Part shown: positions 55,273 through 64,000 of the stretch, in pieces | How the letters are laid out: every line of letters starts with the position of its first letter | Numbering within the stretch: position 1 is the stretch's first letter | Assembly: GCA_020747065.1 (NCBI GenBank) | Contig: JAGMVK010000005.1 | Span: 992,001 to 1,056,000 of the forward strand | Direction of reading: 5' to 3' | Length of the DNA: 64,000 bases | Source: Cadophora sp. MPI-SDFR-AT-0126 | Taxonomy: Eukaryota; Ascomycota; Leotiomycetes; Helotiales; Ploettnerulaceae | Notes under the pieces: model-generated | Database searches by the model: none | What the model saw: only the letters and a program-made list of their open reading frames with translations | What the model was told of the DNA's origin: nothing | Made by a program: the position numbers and the translations under genes

Positions 55273-55758
55273 ACCTCCACAGTTCATTCACCACCACCCA
55301 CTCCGCAAACAGAAGACATGTCGTCCCTTTAACCACTCAGCGCCAAGCACGCCTCAACGTGTGGCATCCACGCCTTGCGCCTGGGCGCCGCCGCCCTCAC
55401 CCACATCGTCCCCCCTCAAGCTTTCGTGGCGTTTTCTTGTCACTTAAACTCCCCTGTCATTTCATCCCATGCCATGCCATGCAACCACACCATGCAAATG
55501 CAAGGTCGATCTGTCTTTCTTTCCGTCAAGACATGGCTTGGACAGACGCCAGACCCGGCGTGACAGGGTCAGGACTCGGGAGTACCGACCACAAGGTTCG
55601 ATTCTGTAGGGAATGTACAATGATGACATCTGTGAAACACAGCCGTTGCTTCCGTATTGTGCTTTACGTGGATAATTTAATTGAGGACTGGTGTTTGATG
55701 GGTTGGAAAGTGCTTTCATGCTGCTGTTGAAATGGACGTATGAACATCGAGAACGACG

Positions 55759-55766
55759 CACGTGGG
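55759..55766. promoter_or_regulatory. CACGTGGG, candidate Pho4/NUC-1-type site
   Basis: CACGTG followed by GG is the high-affinity site of Pho4, the phosphate-starvation bHLH factor (NUC-1 in Neurospora). It lies 2.7 kb upstream of a PHO84-type gene, which is far, and a single word can occur by chance. Confidence 0.25.
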
Positions 55767-58504
55767 CTCGAATTTGATATTGAGCCTCAGGCCGCAATAT
55801 ACCTCCAGAGCAAAATCCCCAGGGCTTTTTGGTGCTTTCGGTAGGACGCTTTCTCCGGTTTGGGTATTATTCGTTGAAATCCAGCCGGTGTTTAATCGGT
55901 CTCGCCTCGTTCTGTTTGTAAGTTAGCTAAGCCCGTCCATCCAGAGCATGAAGGGATTGGTAACTTAGCCCGTTTGCACACTCGAAGGGATTTCCCGACA
56001 CTTGTTGATGATAACATAGCTTACTGTGCTGCTACCCAGGTATTGCGCACTTGCAAATGCCGAACCAAAACCCTTTTCCAACGGACTTCATTCAACCGAA
56101 GCCCCCTTTCCAAGAGCTCGCCCATCCTCACTCTCCCTCGCGCATCACCATATCGTGACATCTCTCACCTCGTAACACTTTGTACAGAAACTTCAACAGG
56201 GCAACGGAGCACGCCTCCAATTGCCCTTTTCGTCCTTCCCCCTTCCCGTTCTTCCAGCAGCAGTATGCAAGCATCCCAAAGGCGAGGCGACATTCCCAGG
56301 GTAGGGATACTCTAGCTCCGCACTAGCTTAGAACTAAGATCTAGTGTCTCGGCATTGCATCTGGGGTTCATCTCCAACCATCGTGCAACGTGCTCTCATC
56401 CTGCAATCTGACTGGTCGTCTGGACGTCGTGCCTTTGAGCACGGAGCGGGTCGACTGTAGATGCTACAAAAAAGTATTTTGGTTTTGTGGAGTGAATTCC
56501 GGTGGTGGGGAGGCTTGAGGGGGCGAAATGTCGGTCCATCAGGAAATGGAGGAGACTGGGATAAGCGTCTGTCAGATTTGGCCGAGGGCTTGGATGTGCG
56601 CCTGGCGGGCTTGGTTGAAAGGCTTGCTTCAGTGAAGTGCGGCGCGGTGAGACTTACATGTATCGCGTGCGTCGGCGGGAATGGCGCTGCCAGGAAAAGA
56701 AGTGAGATAAGATAGAGCTCAAGATAAAAAGAAAGTCAACTCGTACAAAGAAATGCTTGGCTGAGCTTGATTTTCAGTCCTGGGATGAAGCTGAGCCAGT
56801 GGTGGAAGCGTACAAATGCGCATAGCCGAAGGAAGACGACTTGAGATCTGATATCAACACGCCTTTTTTACACAAGATAAAAGTACTGTACGCGTCGCAC
56901 CACTTTGCTGCCGACCTACACCTACTGCATTTGTTCTGATAAGTGGAGGGGGCGCGTAGTGACAGATCCAGCTGTCATGCAAGGTAAACTGTCCCCGTAA
57001 CCACAGCCCGCTCCAGACGCCTCCATTTGCTGCAGATATCTAATCTATTCGATGTAAGATAATCAGATGATGGGAAATGCGGGTGGGGGATGGGAACATC
57101 GGGAGAAAGATATGCGGGTTGAATAATTTTTTTCTGGGAGAAGAGGGGGAGAGAGTAACGACGGAGAGTAATGGATTGGTTATGGTGGGGTTGAAGGCAA
57201 GGCAATGCGGTGCAGACCCGTCGAAAGGTGCAAGAACTGTGGATGAAAGGAGGACTGTACTGAACCGCGATAGTGATGTGATACTTTTGAAACTTATAAA
57301 AGTACAAGTCGTTCTGAAAAGGGAAGAATCGATTTCAATTGAATGTTGAATCTTGCAAACAACAATTGACCATGCCCACGATGACGCTGCAAACAGGGCA
57401 AATCTTGAGACCAGGATCTCCAGATCCAAATTAACCGAAGAATGTGTGGACCTTGCTCTTGCCCTGCAAAAAGACCCTGCTTGGCCAGATTCCCCTGCAA
57501 GCAAGCGCGAAGGCGGCCTTAGCCTTGGCCTCGGTCATGGACGCCCGCCGTTACTCTTCATTCATCGCACACGCAAGAAAAAAGTTTCCTGGAATGGACT
57601 AACGTTCATTTTTTCACTTCACACCAGCTGCATCTAGTAAAGCCAAATGACGGATTTGCAACCACTTAAGCGTCGGCTAACTGTACAAGCTCAAGGTCTG
57701 TTCTGCTTTGCCTTTGCCTCTGCCTCTTACGCACCAGAAAATTTCAAAAGCCGTCCGCCTCGGGTTTGGAGGATGGTTTAGGGCGACCGACGGTTTTTGC
57801 CCTTTGCCTTCAAACTGATAATGGATTGTTCGGTTGGGACGTGAATGGAAATGAATCGAGAAGCAGGACATGGCAGGCAGGTAGGTAGGCCGAAGCTATT
57901 TTTTATATGTCGTCCATTGTTTCCTCCCCCTTCATTCGTCCCTACCTCCTACATAAATTTACGAAGCTCTTCCTCTTCCCCCTCCTTCCCGATCCTCCCG
58001 GTCCGTGGCGGTACGACATCTGGCTTGTCGACCCATCACAGCGGATCTCGAGTGCATGTGTCGATTCTATTCATCCAGTCCAGTCCAGTCCATTCGTGCC
58101 ACTCTCCTCCGCGTGTTATCCATTCCCTGCACTGAAGCTGGCAGTAGAAAAAGTAAAGCTGCTTTGAATTATTGAAACAAAGTACTAGGTAGCTTGAAGG
58201 TTGTAGTCGGTCCGCCTGCTCAACTCACGCCTGCAGGTGCACCTGGCCACTTCCAACTGCACTCCACTCCGCTCCACCCCACTACCCTTGACCCTGCTTC
58301 CCGCACTACGCAACTAGACTACCACAACCCTGCCTGCCCTACTTTCTTCGAACTATATTATTCTCCTCGCCCATCACATCCACACAACCTTTCTCCCCAG
58401 TAGATCTTCTCTCACTCAACACCCCCGAGTCTCAATTGACTCGAGAACTTCCTCAAGCCTCCCCCTCATCCCATTGAGTCTTCTTGACTCTCGTAGTTGA
58501 AAAA

Positions 58505-60628
58505 ATGGCAAACCTCCTTCATCACCACCGACACCATGATCCCACCAACATGGGTATGGTCAGCGCCCCTCATGGTCCCGAGACAGGTGACGACCATGCA
58601 AGTCTTCCATACGCCCACGACAAGAATCGCGAGATGGAGATATTTGACTACCTTCTCCATCCGGATGACTTGTACACCCCCGAAGGCGTCTACTGGGCCG
58701 ATCTCCCCATCGGACAGAGGATTAAATTCGTGAACAAGGTCGACAACGCCGAGGCCAAGAAGGAGTTTTCGTCCTTCTGGAGCATGTTCAAGAAGGATCC
58801 TTTGAGCCCGGTCGGCTGGTATTTCAGAAATGCCGTTCTTCCTGGTGCTGGCTTAGGTTTGGAGGGGTATGTCCTGTTCTCCATCGGCAACCTCACCCCG
58901 CTATTTCAGGCTGTCTGGCCAAAGTGCTGGAAGAGCTTTGAAACTTGCAACAAGGAATGGATCGATGCAGTGAACTATTTAGAAGTGATAGGAATTATCG
59001 TGGGACAGATACTTGTCGGTATCATTGGTGACGGGTAAGTCTGACTTTTCCAATATCACGAAAATTACCGATGTCAGGAAAATTTCCAATGTCACGAGAA
59101 ATTCCCATGTCATGGAACAACACTAATTCGACCTAGTATTGGCCGTCGTTGGGGTCTGATTCAAGACGCACTCATCATGTTCGGCGGTCTCCTCATGCTC
59201 GTTGCATCCTGGGGTGTCGATTTGAACGGATGGGTCATCTGTTATGCCTGGTCCCTCTTTTTCTACGGTATCGGCGTTGGAGGCGAGTATCCAATGACCG
59301 CAACTGCAGCCATGGAAAATGCCACTGGCTCTGGACGCGTTTCTACCAAAGAGGACCGTCTTCACCGTGGCCGAAAGGTGACCATGGCTTTCCTGATGCA
59401 AGGTTGGGGTCAATTCTTCAACCAGGCTATTCTTATAATCCTTCTCCTCATTTTCCATCACAGCGGAAACCCACCATATTCCACAGTTTCTGCCCAGTGG
59501 ACTTTCCGCGTTTCATTCGCCCTCCCAGCTGTCGGAACACTATGGCTCGTCTACTATCGTTGGTACAAGATGCCTCTGGCCTCTAAAGCCCTCAACGCTT
59601 CAAAGAAAAAGGCCAATGTCACTGGATACGATGTCCAGTCCCTGAAGATGACTTTCAAGTATTTCGGACCCCGAATCATCGCTACAGCCGGTACTTGGTT
59701 CGCGAACGATGTTTTCTTCTACGGGAACAAACTCTTCCAATCCCAATTCATCAAGGTCATCTCACCAGAGTCCGCGGCATCGGGCAATGTGATGACAGGC
59801 TGGCTCTGGAATCTGGTCAACGTTGGCGTCTCACTTTGCGGATACTACCTGGCTTCTTTCCTCATCGACAACAAGCTCTACGGCCGGAAATGGATGCAAC
59901 AAATCGGTTTCCTCATGTGTTTCATCTTCTTCGTCGTACCCGCCTTTCACTACAAGTATTACACTGGCATTGCCCACATCAAGGAATTCCAAGCAATGTA
60001 CTTCCTCTCGTCATTCTTCAACCAATTTGGTCCCAACAGTGTCACCTTCCTCATCGCTGCCGAGGTCTTTCCCACCCCCGTCCGTGCTACCGCCCACGGG
60101 TTCTCCGCCGCAGTCGGAAAGGCTGGCGCTCTCCTCGCCTCCATCCTCTACAACTATATTGACCCGCAAACCAAATTCTACTTCGTCCCATGGTTCGGTC
60201 TGGCTGGCATGCTCCTCACCTTCCTCTTCCTCCCAGACACCACTGGTCTCGATCTCAAGGAGCAAGAACGTCGTTGGACCTACCTCCGCGCTGGCCGCGG
60301 CGACGAGTATCACGGCATCGCTGTCCACCCCAAGCATTTGTCCATGTGGGAACGCTGGACTGGTGTTGGCAAGGCCTATAACCCTGAGCTCGACAAAGCC
60401 AGCAAGATCAAGGACATGCGCGAGGACTGGGAACTCCGTGAATCGGAGAAGCAGAAGCGCGAAGATGGGCTCGCTGGCGACGCGTTCGATGATGATGAGT
60501 ACAGCGCTGAAGTACACAACTACTTCCACGAGACGAGAGGTTCGAGAACAGCAAATGGAGGTGTTCTGCAAAATTCGAGTAGTGATGAGGTGAATAATGA
60601 GAAGATCACGCCTGCGGGTTCGAATTAA
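58505..60628 (+). CDS. PHO84-type MFS inorganic phosphate:H+ symporter
   Basis: Exons 58505-59034 and 59137-60628; 673 residues. A cytosolic His-rich head (about 90 residues) precedes TM1. Phosphate:H+ symporter family motifs: 'GLGLEGYVLFSIGNLTPLF' (TM1), 'GQILVGIIGDGIGRRWGL' joined across the intron, and the family signature 'GIGVGGEYPMTATAAME' in TM4. Later blocks are 'MQGWGQFFNQAILIILLLIF', 'TWFANDVFFYGNKLFQSQFI' (TM7 region, with the Asp of the phosphate site), 'SSFFNQFGPNSVTFLIAAEV' and 'FPTPVRATAHGFSAAVGKAG' (TM10-11), and 'LPDTTGLDLKEQERRW'. The C-terminal tail is long, acidic and Ser-rich. The family imports phosphate at the plasma membrane. The head and tail are longer than in yeast Pho84 (587 aa), so it may belong to a filamentous-fungal subgroup. 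The intron carries an 18-bp tandem repeat. Confidence 0.93.
59048..59119. repeat. Four 18-bp imperfect tandem repeats inside the phosphate-transporter intron
   Basis: Units begin at 59048, 59066, 59084 and 59102; each is 18 bp, close to ttccaatgtcacgaaaat. They fill most of the 102-nt intron (59035-59136), between the donor and the acceptor. Confidence 0.75.
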
Positions 60629-61585
60629 GATGGGTTTTAGTACGGATTCATGCATCAGGTTGGTTGCCTTGACAAAGAGGCGGAGTTCGGCGTTTAGAAT
60701 GGGATAACGACTGCGCGCAGACCTGCAAGCGATGTTTATGAGCTGAGTTGAACGCATCACGTGAGCCAAGACAGAACTTGGCCCCCCGATCACAAATGAG
60801 CAGATTCCAACGGATTGAGCGTCAAGATATACAAATATCCTATGAGGATTGCAGATAAGAAGATCTAGAGAAGATAATGATACCTATTTGCCAAGATCCC
60901 GTGTGCATATTCAACGAAAGTTCATCATATCTCTTCATCGAACTCATTGCCCTCTTACCACCAAATCACAACAGTGCCAATGCCATAGCATCAGCTCATC
61001 ACCACCTCTCAAACCCATCCCTACTCATGTCAGCTCTGACTGATTGTCTTATCAGGAACAACAACGAGATATACTTGGCCAGAGCGGCTGATTTGAGGGG
61101 GGCACACGTCGTCTGTAAGTCATTGGCTAAGGCGCTAAAGTCCGTGGTCATGCATTCAGCCTCGCTCACAACGACAGCTGCTCACCGAGTGCGGCCAGCA
61201 TCATGGAATTACCAAGACCAGAAATCCTTTCCCGCCAAACAAAGCTCAATTTAAACCTTGAAATGTTTCTGATGTTTGAATGTGAGAATCCGTCTTATGA
61301 CAACATCTAAGGGACTGGACACATCGCTTAGCCCAGGAGGCAAGCCACCGGACGAGAACTGTAAGGCTGAAATGTGAAAGCACAAAGCGAGCCCAGCTAC
61401 AGGTCCTTCACGCCTTCCTTCGTCTTGCCAAGTCTCAGCCTTATGAAGCTGACAGCTGCGTTGTCTTCATAAGGAGAGTCATGGTCATGGGCGTTGAACA
61501 GATAAATGTTTACAAAGTCCAGCCCCTACTCCCCAACTAAGTCCCCACTTCAACTCAATACAATACATATCAACTTTCCCAAAAC
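60629..61585. other. Intergenic region before the M6 metalloprotease
   Basis: No gene recognised. A plus-strand frame at 60877-61254 lacks motifs. The last 80 bp are a C/A-rich leader ahead of the ATG at 61586. Confidence 0.4.
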
Positions 61586-64000
61586 ATGGCCAATATCTCT
61601 CCAATCAAACTCACCATCGAAACCACTCAACCATACATCGGTTCCTACCAACGAATCCAAGTCGACTTCGGCGATTCAGGCCTAACACTCGACCTCATCA
61701 CCTTCACAGTAACATCCAGCCCACCAGATGCAGGCGGTTCCATCTCCCTCGCCCAAGATGACCTCTCCACCCCAAATGAAGTAATGCTCCTAGTCGGCTA
61801 CCGACCCGGCAAGCACGCCGTCCAAGTCCTTGACATGACCGGCACCATCGTCCTCGGCCAACTCGACTACGAAATCGTATCCTTCTGGCCAGAAAAAGAT
61901 ACACGTCCACCCCACTGGGTCACGGGCGAACTTCAAGACTTCGTAACGGGATATACATGGGGTGGAGGATCGTCCGCGCCGCAAAACATCGATGTCATCC
62001 CGCAGATCGGCACGAGGAATATCTGTATCCTGATGGTCGACACGAGCACGTCTCGTTATCCAACTGGCAGTGACTTCGACGCTATCAAAAAGACCTGGAC
62101 AGATGCTACTGTCGACACAGTACCTGGAGCAGACGGCAAAGTGCGGAGCGCAAAAGCGTACTTTGAAGAAGTTTCTCAGAATCGCTTCACCCTGGATCTG
62201 GCAGCAGGCCAAGCTCTCGGGGTCAGTCTTGCTGAAGATTGGGATAGCTACTTAGCGAGCATGTCTTCCGCCTTTCCCTCCAATTCTTACGGACCTAGAG
62301 GTGCATTGGCACAAGCCTGCATCTCCGCAGCAGCAGAGCGTACAGATGCTTCCGGCAACGCACTCGTAGATTTCAAGACCGTGCAGACCGTAATCATGGT
62401 CATCCGTTCCGCAGGATCATCAGCAGCAGACAACTTCTTCTGGCCACAAGCATGGGGCGACACATTTACCGTTCCTGGCGGTTCCGCCAACATCGCCGTG
62501 TTGGGCATGCCGGATGCTTGGAGCACGTTCATGCCCAGCAAAGATCTGCTCAGTACTCTGTGCCATGAAATCGGCCATAATCTCGGATTCCCAGACTTGT
62601 ACACGAGTCTCAACACCGACTTCTCGCCGGAGATCAAAAGTCGAAACATCACGAACTTTGATCTCATGTCCAGAGAAGCGCACTTGCCACACATGACAGT
62701 TGGCCAGAAAATGGAGACTGGTTGGCTGAGGCCCGAATGGGTCCGGACATTCGATTTCTCGCGCTCTACCATCCCCGTTGACCAATCTGTAACTCTGCAG
62801 GCAGCGGAACTTGGTGCTCCTCCAATCGGCAGTGATCAGTTCTCGGCTCTTGAGATCCGTCTTGCTGATGGCTGGAACTACTACTTTGAATATCGCAAAG
62901 GGCAATTAAGTCAGATTGGAGACCAAGCACTTGCATCAGAAGCCGATACTGGAGATGCGGTTATCCTAAGGACTGACATGATATCTCATAATTTCTCATA
63001 TCCATTTGCACGTCCTCAAATCATGCGGCTGCGGAAGGATGCCGAAATGTACGTGTCGAGTGAATTCTCATATTTCTTTGAATGTCCCAAGCCTTCTTGT
63101 TGCATAAGTAGCCCACCCTTTTGTATGATTGCCTCCCGCAATTGCTAACTTTCTAATCACCTAGGGAAAATTCCTTCTTCAGTGTCGGCGAAGACTACAA
63201 AGAAACAGACACCAGCTCAGGCGCCATCTCCGACTTCAAAATGACCATCACCTCCATATCCGGAAACACCTCCCAGATCCGCATCCAATACGGAACAAAC
63301 GGTCGCCCAGACCTCTACATCCGGCCCTGGCCGGCAGGGAACACCTACCAGAGTCCCGACATCACCATCACAAACGACAAATCCCTCTCCGACCCAGCCC
63401 AATGGTCCAACCAGCCCTGGATCGGCCACGCCAACACCGTACAAGCCACATACCGCAACCGCGGCCCCGTGACAGCACGAAACGTCCGCGTCGACTTCTT
63501 CATCGTCGATTTCACAGCCGGCGGCAACGCACAAAAGGTACTGCTAGGAAGTGATATCCGCGATGTGCCGCCCGAGACATCATCTACACCAAGCGTGACC
63601 TTCGAGACGACATGGATCCCCAACAACGACGGCCATAAATGCATCATAGCCTCGACGCCCCTCTACGTCGATGCGTCCGTGACGCCTAACATCGTCGAAG
63701 TCACGGATACGAATAACACGGCGCAGTCCAACTACGCCAAATACATAGCCCGTTCTGCATCCCCCGCGAAACGCGAGATCCTGCAAGTGAGCCTGACGAA
63801 CCCTTTCGCATCCCGAGCGGAGGTCTACGTCCTACCCCAGATCAAAGGTCTATTCGCTCGCTTCTACCGCTTGTACCTGTCAACATCCAGCATGACGCTC
63901 GATCCAGGTGAGACGAAGAAGGTGCCGGTAATGGTAGAATCGATGTTCGGTTCTGACTCTGCTGAGCTGAGAGAAATCATCGATAAACGCGGCAAGGAAT
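61586..64000 (+). CDS. M6-type zinc metalloprotease, cut by the window edge
   Basis: Exon 1 61586-63048 and exon 2 from 63165; the frame is still open at the last base, so the gene is 3'-partial (at least 766 codons seen). An all-beta N-terminal region of about 120 residues ('IKLTIETTQPYIGSYQRIQV') comes first. The protease domain follows: 'NICILMVDTSTSRYPTGSDF', 'SAKAYFEEVSQNRFTLDL', the zinc motif 'HEIGHNLGFPDLY' (H-E-x-x-H-x-x-G-x-x-D, His327/Glu328/His331, Asp337) and a Met-turn in 'NFDLMS'. After the intron come further beta-rich repeats ('IGHANTVQATYRNRGPVTAR', 'NVRVDFFIVDF') like Ig/CARDB domains. The layout resembles bacterial immune-inhibitor-A-type M6 peptidases. No signal peptide is seen at the N-terminus, which is odd for this family. 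The substrate is unknown. Confidence 0.8.

Larger units (their letters stand above)
53594..58504. other. Gene-poor 4.9-kb region upstream of the phosphate transporter
   Basis: No conserved coding block, signal peptide or spliceable gene is recognised on either strand. Features seen are a TCA microsatellite at 55251-55272, a CACGTGGG word at 55759-55766, many short ATG frames, and pyrimidine-rich sequence in the last 300 bp before the ATG. It may hold a long promoter, a long 5' leader or non-coding RNAs; the sequence alone does not tell. Confidence 0.4.

Noticed and set aside
60011..60793. Minus-strand open frame of 260 codons opposite the phosphate transporter
   Set aside because: Antisense of a certain coding exon; no motif and no promoter.

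Overview
The window reads as a gene-rich chromosome segment of a filamentous ascomycete (Pezizomycotina). Nearly every gene has short GT-AG introns of about 44-70 nt. The gene set includes a fungal phytochrome histidine kinase, a SLM1-type PH protein, a Zn(II)2Cys6 factor, UPF3, SIL1 and a respiratory complex I-type subunit that Saccharomyces lacks. A decayed 2EXR gene and the SIT4 insert fit Leotiomycetes (Helotiales), but that placement is inference. No prokaryotic or viral block is seen.

Layout, left to right. 0-5.5 kb: a decayed 2EXR relic, an FSH1-type serine hydrolase, a small secreted-protein gene with a frame break and a hypothetical ORF. 6.5-10.5 kb: threonine synthase (minus), a SAM methyltransferase and a luciferase-like (DUF5519-type) protein (plus). 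10.5-14.3 kb: one doubtful gene and an AT-rich island. 14.3-18 kb: two coiled-coil proteins separated by a long leader region with G-quadruplex-type tracts. 19.2-23.2 kb: a divergent pair, SIT4/PP6-type phosphatase (with unusual extensions) and UPF3. 25.9-30.2 kb: an eight-exon phytochrome hybrid histidine kinase. 30.7-31.3 kb: two head-to-tail MITE-like elements. 32.6 kb: an orphan SAM-domain ORF. 35.4-39.1 kb: LITAF-domain protein and SLM1 (both minus). 41.9-48.2 kb: sugar transporter, Zn2Cys6 regulator and pirin, which may form a small catabolic module. 49.2-53.6 kb: a disrupted SET gene, a complex I-type subunit, a disrupted chromodomain gene and SIL1. 53.6-58.5 kb: almost 5 kb without a recognisable gene, ending at a PHO84-type phosphate transporter. 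61.6-64 kb: an M6-type metalloprotease that runs off the right edge.

How the genes relate: most are unrelated housekeeping or signalling genes. The arrangements that suggest joint function are the transporter/regulator/pirin group and the two divergent promoters (SIT4/UPF3; complex I subunit/chromodomain gene). A recurring feature is single-base frame breaks or one in-frame stop in otherwise well-preserved genes (threonine synthase, secreted protein, SET, chromodomain). These could be true decay or assembly indels, and read mapping would decide. Exon structures were built by hand from splice consensus, frame continuity and family knowledge. No database search was run.
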